Shown here: one piece after another, positions 47,701-52,706 of the stretch | Position numbering within the stretch: the first letter of the stretch is position 1 | Layout: the number at the start of each line of letters is the position of its first letter | Made by a program: the position numbers and the translations under genes | Notes under the pieces: model-generated | The model's database searches: none | Told to the model about the DNA's origin: nothing | Seen by the model: the letters and a program-made list of their open reading frames with translations, nothing else | Origin: JAVBSX01 sp051660685 | Lineage (GTDB): Bacteria > Planctomycetota > Planctomycetia > Pirellulales > Thermoguttaceae | Reading direction: 5' to 3' | Assembly: GCA_051660685.1 (NCBI GenBank) | Contig: JBOFQB010000098.1 | Span: 13,589-77,588 of the forward strand | DNA: 64,000 bases

Positions 47701-49849
47701 TTGGGCGGTTTATACGGTTGATCTTCGTGAAGCTGGTTTGGGATACCAACAGGTTTCGACGGTCCAGTATTACGCTTGGAATCCCGTTGTTTCGGATCGA
47801 CGTATTGTCTGGCGTGCTCCAGCCGGTCAAAATTACGTTATGTATTCCGCCGAGTATTTGGGACGTATGGTCAAACAGACGGTTCGGTTCCGGGTGATTG
47901 GTGAAACACTTGTTGAACCGAATGAATACTTTATGGTCACGATAACGGGCGCAACATTGGTTGGAACCGGAAAAATTGACATTGACCCTCAAGACATTAT
48001 TGATTCGAGCAAAAATACCGGCGTTATTTGGATTATCAACGATGATGGGAACATGGACTTTGGCGATTTGCCCGCTTCGTATGGAACATTGCTGAAGGAT
48101 GATGGTGCGCGGCATTTGGTGTCGGCGACGAATCCTCTTGCAATGTATAATCCGAATAAACCGGGTGTTACCGTTGATACAGAAAAAGAGGGTGTGCCGA
48201 GTTCGGATGCAAAAGGTGATGATCTGAATAATTCCAAGGGGAATGATGAACAGGGTGTCGTGTTCGTCAATGAATGGAAACCGGGACAGGAAGTAACCGT
48301 TGAGATTTATGTGAACGAAGATTGTTACTTGAACGCCTTTGCCGATTGGAATTTGAACGGACAGTTTGGAACCCGGAATCTGGGAAGTATTCAGTCCCGT
48401 TATCTTTCGGATACAATTGATCGTAACGAACGGTTGGAGATGTTGCCCGATTTCAAAGCGATTGCAGAGAACGGCTTGATTTCCAGAAACGAAACCGGCT
48501 TGGGTTGTGCGTTGAAAGCGGGCAAGAACACGATTACCTTTACGGTTCCGCGAGATGCCAAAGTTGGTAACACTTATGCCCGATTCCGGGTCAGTTCTGA
48601 GGGCGGGTTGTCGTTCTCAGGACAGGCATTTGACGGAGAAATCGAGGATTATCGCGTTACGGTTGTTGCATCCTCTTTTGAACCGGTTCGATATGATGCT
48701 CGGACACAGACCGTTCACGTTGAAGGGTCGCTTTTGAGTGATACGACGACGATTAAGCGGGTTGATATGAGCGGGAAACTGGAGATTACGCATAATGGAA
48801 CCCGATACACGTTTGATCCGAAGGACAAACCGGTTCAAGCGATTTCGTACAATGGAATGTATGGATCGAATACAGTGACGTTTATGGGATTGGCGGAAGA
48901 TGCCGAAGAGGTCATTCTCCGACCCTACGTCATTGAAGAGGGGGTCAGTCTATCCCGGGGTGAAATCAAGGGGACGGGTCTTACCGTTTCGTTGGTCAAT
49001 GCGAGAAATGTCAATTTTGACGGCGGAGTTGGGACATCGACGATCCCGGCGTTGGTCGATTCGGTTATCATGTACGATTCCCCAGATAGTGATGTGTTAC
49101 AGATGTTCCCTGATAAAACATCCTTTAGCGGTTCGACGTTTAAGTACCTTGTCCAGAATGTTGATTATGCAACAGTCATGTCCGAAAATGGCGGTTATGA
49201 TGAATGTTGGCTTTATGGACAAGGGAAAGCGGGCAATGAGTTGTATTTGAGCAACACAATGGTTGCTTTGTGGAACGATAACGTGGACGGTAAAGGTCGT
49301 GCATTTGGCGAATACGTTTATGGATTCAAAGGTGTTCATGTTGACAATGGAGCGGGCGCAAACGGCAAAGCGGTTGTGGACGGGACGGAAACGAATTTCG
49401 TTGACCTGACATTCCGTCGCGGTTATTTGTCCTCGCCGCATTTGTTGGCAGGAACGATGATTCAGGGGACGCAACGAGACGGTTTGAGTGTCAATTTTGA
49501 CGTGTTCGGTTTTACGCAACAGTCGGTTTATGCGAATGTTAATGCAACAGATTCGCAATCAATCGCGCTGATTGCCGGGACGATTGAACAGGAATGGTTG
49601 GTCGGGCGTCGAGTGCAGGATTCGCATTACACGTCCAATCAGACGGTTGATTCGCTCAAGTTGCTTTCTCTGAACGCGAAAGATTTGGAAGAAGATGCGA
49701 TTCTGGAACTTTTGGCGTTCGATCATGTAACGGCAAAAGCGGTTGCCGGAAAACCGGGCGCGACGAGTTTGAGGGACATTAAGACGCTTGATGTCAACCT
49801 TGTTTTTGAAGGTCCCTGGAAGGATGCAACATTTCCTTTAGTTGATTGA
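29792..49849 (+). CDS. giant LEPR-XLL-type mosaic surface protein (about 6,685 residues)
   Basis: One uninterrupted frame. The ATG at 29792 is chosen because GGGGAG lies 7-8 nt upstream; an ATG at 29777 is the alternative. Residues 51-61 (MEQFEVREMLS) are a variant of the LEPR-XLL motif that marks the N-terminus of giant planctomycete proteins; there is no ordinary signal peptide. In order: Ig-like strands (65-300); metzincin-like region without zinc ligands (430-570); PPC-like domains (603-718, 2012-2070, 2394-2520); beta-helix blocks (900-975, 1577-1923, 4180-4400); three tandem DGD repeats (1150-1565); propeller-like segments (2590-3040); GEVED-like domains ending GEVEDY, GEVEDY, GEAEEY and GEIEDY (4767-4966, 4969-5207, 5257-5417, 6090-6293); SdrD-B-like domain (5419-5530); a Calx-beta domain split by an insert (5535-6088); unknown tail. 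Probably an exported adhesin or cell-surface scaffold. Domain edges are approximate. Confidence 0.92.
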   Translation: MRFWDSIFGNSDSSNSGKTENSEQKGKKGGSRGLFAPNKAKSNLTNRQLQMEQFEVREMLSIGGPQLNTIFVNQDENQAIDLKSTMNIAPTSLLFRFSEGQQIDTKTLTTGIEVYRAGTKTPVPIGSVELGDFSNEVIVRFAENLPNDMYTISLIGGDTNSLSLKNLDGKAFYNPDGPDYDLQNVKFELQLGAQVTAVVPQPVVRNTSGGLEQQSNVIEVYFTPETVLKNAGDAKFYQLIVTKNTLNPGDDVVVVPTRVVYEPGVTVDGKVVNRAKLYFEKDDTGTAITNLSALGTGSFRLRIGEEYIATNTQILDLTGQNEKVGDTFHTAYNVNLNLFNTAQSGPQSLIIQSEIERQYDPTEYPGANDNPGHRSLPNFFGDSTENHFFGGESVMGYNRDVYDGPSIIYYNFQYILGSVLDSKGNPTSAKYYNNITETQKNLARQALDMYSRYLGIQFIETADQGFTIAMGDMAWLGPGRDVEGVDSHKYVFDDGTWRYKLIGEYDPSLLMSDYDPSTFSSSIVLDQNYTWGPDVYGGNWFQTVVRGIGFGIGLGYAADLMPGTDMRFGVIPVQDGNGYNMYTEKVYPGLEDLIHGQYLFRPDSIDVDMYKFQLEKGGTFSAEILAERANAASQLDATIALYRQITKRTPDGQTYTSYELVSRNDDYFSNDSFLEMYLEAGTYFIGVSSSGNDQYDPQMTGTGEGGKTVGTYELRLNFSPSGTERLAPETFKDETNGFLAGKDTNVKFDGNQDGVPGGTYNYWFNVQQSTNQPAQSNNATNLNTINRVLYVDNSGRQYNADGTPKSIDPNKLRLATEVGDGTIAKPFVTIEVALEFAAKAQQLLEAAGIKDSSVIVRIIGNDLSKVTKDTDIKAYEIGKNPNNNANLTDGAKFDVPKGVSVVIDAGVVIKMNGANITVGSSDQNIDRSGGSIQLLGTPVHSVRITSYMDQMIGVKTNPQKTEGAPGNWGGIVIRNDLDYEFIKNYNPANGRTPREVLETQGIFLNYVSNADIRYGGGTISTTDRTIYDPIHVVDARPTITFSTIQYSAHAAISASPKSFEETRFQSWDHLNPYTLDYERIGLHIHGNIVTLNSMNGLLVQVQTQVGKPIQKIEVAARFDDTDIVHILSENLILAGQAGGNYLSAPTSRGLYYNQVTQRVAIDVTLGTVKAPTRPQDGDYFTLVDGETSVTFEYNHVDYDSVTNPNRVVKGRIAIDIYSSDTPAEIARKTVLAINAVNSNQEVYEKIGATNYAKYLLANQKLTPNQFKITAEQDGSGFYLKSTGQRLEIKGMCSGTAPTVGGLTFNQNNNQMLVDVGSTQSPTRPGDGDFFTLLYGDIASVTFEYQYVDASGQRIVADNPNRKVFADRVVIGILATDSAEVIAQKTAHAISSVYRIAKYPLFAVQAEYSANGKGFTLKTDGLPVFTDGVKDGTVTTTTGLTFNPVDNVIHIDYSLSNPVRPKDGDFFSIEYEGKTYTFEYNWTNLTGNGWGVRPGNIAININGATALAADIATATRNAINRTIFQSNNNNLRAEGIGAEIRLVSPSSPFAIEGIRGQLQNGEVNITNPGGVAGMIKSRTNGSLVVDPGIVTKSNNARIELEMGTQLLAEGTVDQPIIFTSLYDTRFGAGGTFKTSSKSGGTAVGVLQPGNWAGIIQLPDSHLSIDHAVLAYAGGSSVIEGLSARFNPVEIHEADSRLAHTRFEFNAGNTAGTRTGRGSITPAVIYVHGSQPIILNNSFFTNLYSDIPTNTPASQWIPKNDAANGLAVISINSNALNAKAQKDSGRNTAGVARNTQYDDNYGPLVRENRLSNNTVNGMVVRGEVLTTESVWDDTDIAHVLFTEIIVPNFHHEGGLRLMSDRANSLVIKMLGSKAGFTASGTPLEIEDRIGGAIQIVGVANYPVVFTSLKDDSVGTGLDIRGQVQYDTNNTYHYNATLKKWVDNSVAMPGDWRSIKLAQYSNDRNILVVKEFERSNDEKDSNGTTSSAQYLGYLAQNMKSGDDVQRLGFTVYGSTRQSAPNEADVYKFTADAGTEIWVDIDRTGRWFDTIIEILDQDGKIVASSDNSFYEGVDNYGNYINRVYDKYGNVQDSGTTSGFNGANNAFSMNKDAWNRSQTGIAGVSRNVLNSTDRDTNRLEFDETDGIGYNDLYSTNTRDAGLRFVTAGPGTKDYFVRVRSVLSISWANSLDPVIDQGKSFFIMDENKANPQKIEYILDFNKTWEESSAVRSTQAGATNKVTIGLKDIDPEFGDTYASRIVAAINKFSKTANEYLNVAADLVSSRLNDPNPIIRIDGTGLFFNPGATSLVLQENSSGTYELQVRLQEQNEIAGSQISYADIRYATNGIEAYGFPQHSPITGEVQFRDKVEILNGMQVSYMGNLLQSNQGSLSAAGYLQSLTDVNWYAFNMNPAGLSEYYGYSFLWPSIFDIDYADGLTRPDLSIWVFDRVGSLIYMGTDSNVADDRPGPNTDINISKLGSGTVGPNDPFIGPALLGESVLAGYLPEGTEGAPVGTYFVAVTSKYVIPYAMSSFLTASPYNSSTRIEPIDTITRVVDEGVQSGQDLRANNNRGYTSESEKFEEGQRLVLTPDEFHLGDVVMYVTMDDPGTGESKIYMINPATGAVQTVANTGQSAWGYDATRVGYDISMAYDSRLLTTFTELNHLYLVDVNTGNYASSDWRGTNTLIQSHWWGQGGIEAVPDSVGTATSLRVQAIASSAPGDFIRDWNSKYGPYVSDWAYTLVVGDMSYGTLVNDPDATSIPETYTSNENVLYLLDPYGKAVGITEYLKNWNYGAGDKVRPLSNYIPIATFNNRDTVKYDREYYYVDPEDPVYRDPLNPGGYAYDAEKGEWSTERSDDATGWIFDFFSVGVPNQFQNVGEVITGMTFDSDGGNLYVGTDRGGIYRVKGWSSNPGGFPDDGKSYGYMPLAEDVPEVVITTKGTWFEDYSYVDAKTGERIRVTGSGGPSLEFVGYLLDDAGNPLSVSGLDLGPQTVENAAYKQTIFATVTNTDSGASQIVAFDPKKLDASDLRGLPVSTAGPNARPTFLEPIFYNGSKAITIPGNITGLTFSKVDYNLWHRTQVDSDVKPPTPSTIRPAGQYGTLGEAQQVGASLTDAKYLPGNGASWYFGLEMPNPLIVDGQPNANWMTSGINQFGPDRSGYKPAANIDPADPWITPGPSDTGGTRVGSYDMPGGAYGSLTSNAFDLTDYCAEDKPMIYFSYKMDGDESDPLGNALQYGDDTIMVYVTADGYNWERVAASSYELISHPTNPTDPTNYTSLAGDNRWRQARLDLSRYAGKTDVKVKFVFSTAGGQVGLGKIDEAGTLFTAVPASRLFDTRGQVVSDTRPVILPDGSHEDYFPSVGVTGLNQQHPNLQSDSAFVLGEYNNLLVPFTSLTTPAGLASTVTYRYAQGFSMFVPSTPGAQNRGSLTDSIRIESSQGYVVTISYSDLVNGDLNTLRSLSTEEFMGRLIDEINRRFAMQDTSEQVTASRYTVYGGAVSKLNPYYGQEIYFENVKTISTTNANLVITGSGSSGTTSADITDDNILQRLSQMSVNELLHWLNANSSKMASVDRLNAYVPVPIRGDMTSEEVAASVTFMVNLTMNDDLKAYLATYPSADTGSGWKALDQFFDFGYKTYSGDYVPGTLYNMQFGDWARDQYGNLDPRMLTTLYGTSGVLNEQGQPLELFGLTRDGDAADGSNGRTVIQKGDGERAYRNANGDVVRGNGDLVTDTRILSNVFVPANKNTMQRTMRLDVTRNMNMDYGAVGSGTTAQMTLVGKGTLWYQDDTPFDITELQRQVYANDVKEFKAGGMSAFPRELQGANPEERLASVFWYGEENEYGKYWNNTLYDASKDNVVRRGNDNVHGGIFIDNIIVGAAGRGEMVSNAVPGNTGFLSLANPLSDPAIKKIVEDISARTGQDVSGVIERYIKFRVPVDTVQSGAYELNIRRGAETVSYIPSSGNSPYPLELMEIRNLSYNRATPISPIHVNERLTNGITIATPLVSEVYHGQKFSISDGVNKVDFCFLSDELVGSTGGAEKILFSSNDTVETLAKKIVEAINKAYAVKKINVSASPFTNGNLIDLFDAVDFKNGGLLPVPNHDTDSEEYKAWYIQNGEGGKPIKHIIYGPIYATPEYTYNGSFETYNVDQVMYSRSLQEFLSKDCYASRLYIDPQMGNARVGDTNVERPKGQLVITGTSITASAQAGLVLLPLELSALRPGVVPQLNQVMNSQLPVIDSAGNAIVGANYVPGIAITNNIFAGNPVGIAIGGVEGNVPFARIVNNTFFGIPTEVPGGVLWAGIGIAVGPDASPTIMNNIFAYLDTGISLVDSEMKPIDLQVGTVEEVVALANVFKNNRVNQPAINGRYGTFGNNEYDKMLGENDPLFVMNIYSLFDPETGHLDMSRLNFYLDKDSPAIDTARETLLEREEWYSRYISRLGIPRSTIYAPNTDIYGQTRVADTGTNSSGGGGSNPYVDMGAIDRVDKVPPRATLLKPLDNDDAGIDRNRELGDVVLIDEILNQFIVQLSDVGTGLDRASIANARGKVHSNIVTVYEQVWNVDTQSMEVRKLVQDVDYFADYNSANDQIFLTPTKGRWSNTATYTILLDNDAIPDWSLEVPDIMALIRSGEDVHFWIDGQKFTLDMQGVTSFAIFQQRVMQVIADVNAAQIPSVTINGVDPQYLALIPEQYRYVQAVPKMVGTTPVGISFIQAPYVHCDSFDVEVVKEYGTTVEEAIRGITIPGVEVLLNGIRDRAGNSLLMNRPNGQTYFTVVMTGYDYGDALPASYDLVNGVLDPARHIVYTGYNLGKGVTVEPYPLRSDHRIGPDGKQVHGDRYDDGVELDVLVPGKTIDVSIYITSKNEAFSEVNSIVGYVNAFFDWDQSGSWDVAQDERMEWLDETTGNWSRGAVPVKAGQNTIKMRVPTTTKSGAIIQEGEIFARFRFSSTGRDAAGMQLGPNGLTADGEVEDYKFLVASHPKSYGDAPQGRYLDPYTGQYVEYKYPVTKDSGGAWHATDLKYGVNKTTNKAEVIDATKEESAYTKIAGLHFGPLAPLAHLDAQMNADATMNKTDDGVASLMYKENAQAGRNTTIFISGKATTLNVEITIPAALIQYMQENPTARVYFSSWFDFLGEHDWTNNSVSVSRTLSFSDIQGLTRIVGTDRYVLPISVNVPAGFTEDRVSFARFRVSSSPILGPGGPGAGEAAIDGEVEDYMIFISKEQTNHPVSSQVQAPSGDTEESQLPQEGAISGKDATHTVVMTGGTPNQPVMLGKNIVWWFDREKFPDVMDSWVKGDLNGNDGVELPSVTVGNKTYENVIYAGEGKETVATVQPTKAGRVSVWIDWNGDGIYSADERVVNPATGNNWFEVDPTNPSSCRLSIPGFDLGSRASFETKALFRYTLSGDHTGLDAYNHAMSGEAEEYTVTIVNGRSSITGMVYNDMNGNGTHEPYEPGIAGVEVWLWDNATKQGNPVMVTWTDRLGNYTFPMLYPGEYWVEQREILLQEGEKKWTPTEPRDNQGKPVKVYHVEGLDDGEERERVNFGNYKPGVVSVGNATVVEGNSGYTYVDVDVYMTGSIGAQTEITLTTGDGTAFAGLDYVGETQKVVFSGNETLEAAWNVRQITSNLGVEMGQYDLAISGGSLSYVTKIGSTWQVMVESLDDPNGSFMLTNSARDSIASQVVEVTKKDANGKILVDEQGRVVREVHVVWLTYNGTGYDLYYSFGSVYDLRTLQQNIHKLKTEDNLSASDPQISKGADGRVYTSWYTKDAGGHCKLFVFEPSAANLSNGVGAVVVPAGNPAVYSGSLPYSGKVSEVKMDGSTIAWTTTDSKVYVSTVVNGIRETRLISANETGTVSNQRIQLCDGLVVWEHQVVQSNQKTENIAIYNVEKAARVYITQGSAKDSAFSSPTVNQYWVAFEHKTESGYYDIYAVSVDSIDWSAGTQSLDKLGTQLISQKTGTKQHDDVAPQLSGDRIVWRSAVLGTNSWAVYTVDLREAGLGYQQVSTVQYYAWNPVVSDRRIVWRAPAGQNYVMYSAEYLGRMVKQTVRFRVIGETLVEPNEYFMVTITGATLVGTGKIDIDPQDIIDSSKNTGVIWIINDDGNMDFGDLPASYGTLLKDDGARHLVSATNPLAMYNPNKPGVTVDTEKEGVPSSDAKGDDLNNSKGNDEQGVVFVNEWKPGQEVTVEIYVNEDCYLNAFADWNLNGQFGTRNLGSIQSRYLSDTIDRNERLEMLPDFKAIAENGLISRNETGLGCALKAGKNTITFTVPRDAKVGNTYARFRVSSEGGLSFSGQAFDGEIEDYRVTVVASSFEPVRYDARTQTVHVEGSLLSDTTTIKRVDMSGKLEITHNGTRYTFDPKDKPVQAISYNGMYGSNTVTFMGLAEDAEEVILRPYVIEEGVSLSRGEIKGTGLTVSLVNARNVNFDGGVGTSTIPALVDSVIMYDSPDSDVLQMFPDKTSFSGSTFKYLVQNVDYATVMSENGGYDECWLYGQGKAGNELYLSNTMVALWNDNVDGKGRAFGEYVYGFKGVHVDNGAGANGKAVVDGTETNFVDLTFRRGYLSSPHLLAGTMIQGTQRDGLSVNFDVFGFTQQSVYANVNATDSQSIALIAGTIEQEWLVGRRVQDSHYTSNQTVDSLKLLSLNAKDLEEDAILELLAFDHVTAKAVAGKPGATSLRDIKTLDVNLVFEGPWKDATFPLVD
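31090..31500 (+). other. degenerate metzincin (matrixin-like) region inside the giant protein
   Basis: The preceding sequence (ARQALDMYSRYLGIQFIE, FTIAMGD) is that of planctomycete matrixin-like domains. The zinc site, expected as HExxHxxGLGH, reads RGIGFGIGLGY (31427-31459, residues 546-556). All three His ligands and the catalytic Glu are replaced, while the Gly and hydrophobic frame is kept, so it cannot bind zinc in the usual way. Confidence 0.7.
33240..34500 (+). repeat. three tandem protein repeats of about 135-150 residues in the giant protein
   Basis: Each unit has LxxNxxxxxxxID, then RPxDGD(F/Y)F near 33300, 33752 and 34160, then TFEYN and a helix rich in AxxIAxKTxxAI. A fourth, more distant copy is at about 41755-42030 (GQKFSISDG, ETLAKKIVEAIN). 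They look like a duplicated beta-rich module. Confidence 0.7.
46395..48055 (+). other. Calx-beta domain split by a propeller-like insertion
   Basis: The first half (SVGNATVVEGNSGYTYV to VVFSGNET, up to about 46590) and second half (QTVRFRVIGETLVEPNEYF to IWIINDDG, from about 47870) make one Calx-beta domain. Between them about 420 residues carry repeated W/Y-rich segments such as DGLVVWEHQV and GDRIVWRSA, as in a beta-propeller. Confidence 0.62.
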
Positions 49850-49860
49850 CGGACACAATG

Positions 49861-49939
49861 ACCGGTTAGTCGCAGAACAGCGTTTTGCGCGTTTTGGACG
49901 GTTCAAAACGCGCGATACGTTGTATCGCGGCTAAACGGT
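49861..49939. repeat. inverted pair of REP-like palindromes
   Basis: Unit 1 (49861-49892, + orientation) has the hairpin CGCAGAAC-AGC-GTTTTGCG with one G-U pair. Unit 2 (49908-49939, minus orientation) has CGCGATAC-GTT-GTATCGCG. The two units face each other across a GTTTTGGACGGTTCAAAAC linker. They sit between the giant gene and flgD, where genes converge, and could act as a bidirectional terminator. Confidence 0.82.
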
Positions 49940-50038
49940 GATGCTTCTATTATCTACCTCTGTGATTCGCGCGGTATGGTGTATCACTAACGGCGTTTGA
50001 GGTCAATTTGAATGACTTTGTAAAAGGTGTCAGGCGAG

Positions 50039-50530
50039 TTACCAATCGTTTCCGGCGTTTTCCGTTGCTTTGTCCGCGTTTTCAGAACTTTTTTTGGCTT
50101 CTGTCGGAATGATTTCCGTAATACTTTCAACCTTGATTGCGTTCAAACCGACGTAAACTTTGGGAACGCCTTCCTCAAAGACGACCCGCTCAACAACCCC
50201 GGTCGTCTTGTCCCCCAACTGATTAACCCCGGTTATTGTTTTACCAATCAGATTGGATGCTGTCGAAACCGATTGACCGAGCATGATCGAATCCAGACTG
50301 TTTGTCAATTTGTCACTCGAAACAATTTGCCGCATCTGGTTGAGTTGCCCCAACATTTCCTTATTGTCAGAAGGATTGAGCGGGTCCTGATTCTGTAACT
50401 CCGCAATCATCAGCTTCAAAAAATCCTCAACCTTGAGGTCTTCAAAACGATTCCCGTTTGTGTCCTGTTGCAAAGGGCTTGATTCGGCTCGATAATTGGC
50501 CGGATTGTAAATATTGGATATGTCTGACAT
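50039..50530 (-). CDS. flgD: flagellar hook-capping protein FlgD (short)
   Basis: 163 residues. The N-terminal FlgD domain is clear: VEDFLKLMIAELQNQDPLNPSDNKEMLGQLNQMRQI at about residues 34-69, and a following SNLIGKTITG segment. The protein caps the growing hook and helps hook subunits assemble outside the cell; it is exported by the flagellar type III apparatus. The chain is shorter than E. coli FlgD (about 230 residues) and has only a brief beta segment (GVVERVVFEEGVPKVYVGLNAIKVESITEI) in place of the Ig-like and tudor-like cap. The Ser/Glu/Ala-rich tail is disordered. It is the last gene of the leftward fliJ-motE-fliK-flgD cluster, 331 nt after fliK. Confidence 0.92.
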   Translation of the reverse strand: MSDISNIYNPANYRAESSPLQQDTNGNRFEDLKVEDFLKLMIAELQNQDPLNPSDNKEMLGQLNQMRQIVSSDKLTNSLDSIMLGQSVSTASNLIGKTITGVNQLGDKTTGVVERVVFEEGVPKVYVGLNAIKVESITEIIPTEAKKSSENADKATENAGNDW

Positions 50531-50861
50531 AAGCGAATGAGGTGATTATATTGCGGTTGGAAATAAGAAACAGTAAACAAACAACGATAGAGTTTTGGTT
50601 TTGGTGAAACCTATCTGAAGTCCCTTTAGGAACGGTCCCATCTATTTACACCATTTTGTACCATTTACAGATGTGTTTTTAGGTCGCAGCTACGCAGCTC
50701 CTTTTTTGTGCTGCACCTAACCCGGGGTTGCGCTTCGCTTCACCCCGGGCTACAAAAAGGTCGCTGCTATGCAGCTAAGAGATGCAGTTCTTGAATTTCA
50801 GGTGTCAAAAAGGGGTGAAATGTGTATACCAATGATCGAAATGCGGCTCAACGACTTTGAA
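50531..50861. other. gap between fliK and flgD with a mobile-like repeat
   Basis: No gene is seen. It contains a CCCGGG-hairpin repeat (50681-50779) and AT-rich sequence ahead of flgD. The repeat splits an otherwise tight flagellar cluster and may have been inserted there. Confidence 0.6.
50681..50779. repeat. CCCGGG-hairpin repeat, copy 1
   Basis: About 100 bp. AGGTCGCAGCTACGCAGCTC at one end and GGTCGCTGCTATGCAGCT at the other are near-direct copies; the middle has a CCCGGGGT...ACCCCGGG stem (8 bp) around a GC-rich loop. A second copy is at 62833-62941. Confidence 0.8.
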
Positions 50862-52706
50862 TTATTCGAGATGTTTATTTTGTTCTTTCACTTCGACCTC
50901 GAAAGAGCCGATTTCAACACCTTGTTCAAGCAATCGCTCTTTCAATAAATCAAGGTGTTCAAGCAACATCATTCGGGCATTCTCCGTTTCGGCTTCCATT
51001 CGGACATTCATCATCTTGTTTCTGACCTGAATTCGGACCGTCAGTGAACCGAGTGATTCAGGATGCAGTTTCATCCGAATTGGCCCATTCTGGTTCGCTG
51101 CTGATTGACAAGCGTTTGCAACACGTTGGACAAATCGAACTCTGTCAAACTGTTCCTGCATAGGACGGTTTTCCTGCGTTTGACCTGTTACACCGTCTTC
51201 CGATTGCGAGGAAGAAGAACGTTGTTGCATGAAATGTTGTTGCATGGAAACCCGAATCGAATCACTCACCGTATCATCAACCGGTCCTGTTCGTCGAGTT
51301 CGATTCGTCAACACCTGATCGAGCGCAGCGACAAAGGACGGGGCCGATTTGGACGGTTGAGAAGGGAGTAATGCTTTGTCGAGCGTCAAACCAGGTTGAG
51401 ATGATGTTGTTGAACCGGTTTCCGTTGATGCAGCTTTAGAAACGTTCTTTCCTCGCCCGCTTTCTTCTTCCGCTGTTCCCAAAACTCCTCCTCCACGATT
51501 CAATTCCTCGATTCCACGATTGACACTGAAAGGGGATTCGTCTAACAGAGAAGACAACAAAGCGGAACCGGCTTGTCCCAACAGATTACTTTTTTCAGGT
51601 GTTCCTTGTTGCCCAATCTGCTCATTCTGTTCATTCTCAATAAACTGCCCTTTACTTTTGTTGATTCCAGATTGCCCTGTTAGATGGACTTGTCCCGGTT
51701 TGGTTTCTCCCAACCGAAATGCAGCCTGTTTGGTGTTATTGGTGTTATTTTTGTTCAAAATATTTTGGCTGGAAGAGTTGCGGACTGCATTTGCCAAAAC
51801 AACGGACATTTCGGAAAAAGACGCTAAAACACCGACTGAGGTTTCGGAGGAGGAGACGGATTGGGTGTTTGCTTGAACGATTCTCGGCATGTCCAATGTC
51901 CCGGTCGATTTCGGATCAATCGGACCTTGAACCGTTGCATGTTGCTGCATTCCGTTTTGCAAAGTCCCTCCTTGCGACATTCCAAGACTGGAATCAGCCC
52001 GTTGTGTCAAAGGTGACAATTGCGAGGTCGGATCATTGGTCACAACGGAATGATTATTTCCGGTTCGCCAATCAGCCGATTGAACAACATTTGTTCCCAA
52101 GGAAGTTCCGGCTGTTTCCGACAAAACGGATGTCGGGGTCGGCGGTGTTGCAAGGGATGTAACAAGCGAATTGGGGGACCATTTGGCAGATTGGGGTGTT
52201 CCGAACGGGTTCGATTGTCCCAGTTGCAACTCCGACCGATTATTCAGAAGTCCGTTTTGATCCCAAACAGCCCCAACTCCCTTTCCTTCTGTTGAGAAGT
52301 CATTCCGAGCAACACCTTGCTTAACGGACAGGACATCTCCGACATTTTGGCCCCGATCCTTCGATTCGTCGGACCGATTCCTCAACATTTTTCGGTTTTC
52401 AGCCCGGTTCAAATCGTCAACCCGTTGTCGTTGCTGTTCCGACGCTTTTTCCAGTTCCTCTCTTCGCTCTTCGGTCTCTTCATTGGACAACATTTCTAGG
52501 AGCGACTCTTGAAGAGGTTGTTGACGTTGAACGGACAGACGTTCTTCACGCAACTGTTCCGCCCTCTGTTCACTCCGTTCATCGGCCATATCCTGCAAAT
52601 ACTCCAGAAACGTGTCCATTTGCGCAAATTGCAAATGAAGGGCATTATACGAATCGGACAATTGCCGGGTCGAACTCACACTGGAACCCGATGTTGTTGT
52701 CATCAT
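50862..52706 (-). CDS. fliK: flagellar hook-length control protein FliK
   Basis: 614 residues. The long N-terminal and middle parts are low-complexity, Gln/Ser/Asn-rich and helical (for example QRADSSLGMSQGGTLQNGMQQ), as expected of the FliK ruler. The C-terminal Flg_hook domain is at about 515-600: RMKLHPESLGSLTVRIQVRN, MRMEAETENARMMLLEHLDLLKERL, and VEIGSFEVEV. FliK measures hook length and switches the export gate from hook to filament subunits through FlhB. The start overlaps the stop of the motE-like gene by 4 nt (52703-52706), so translation is coupled. Confidence 0.92.
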   Translation of the reverse strand: MMTTTSGSSVSSTRQLSDSYNALHLQFAQMDTFLEYLQDMADERSEQRAEQLREERLSVQRQQPLQESLLEMLSNEETEERREELEKASEQQRQRVDDLNRAENRKMLRNRSDESKDRGQNVGDVLSVKQGVARNDFSTEGKGVGAVWDQNGLLNNRSELQLGQSNPFGTPQSAKWSPNSLVTSLATPPTPTSVLSETAGTSLGTNVVQSADWRTGNNHSVVTNDPTSQLSPLTQRADSSLGMSQGGTLQNGMQQHATVQGPIDPKSTGTLDMPRIVQANTQSVSSSETSVGVLASFSEMSVVLANAVRNSSSQNILNKNNTNNTKQAAFRLGETKPGQVHLTGQSGINKSKGQFIENEQNEQIGQQGTPEKSNLLGQAGSALLSSLLDESPFSVNRGIEELNRGGGVLGTAEEESGRGKNVSKAASTETGSTTSSQPGLTLDKALLPSQPSKSAPSFVAALDQVLTNRTRRTGPVDDTVSDSIRVSMQQHFMQQRSSSSQSEDGVTGQTQENRPMQEQFDRVRFVQRVANACQSAANQNGPIRMKLHPESLGSLTVRIQVRNKMMNVRMEAETENARMMLLEHLDLLKERLLEQGVEIGSFEVEVKEQNKHLE

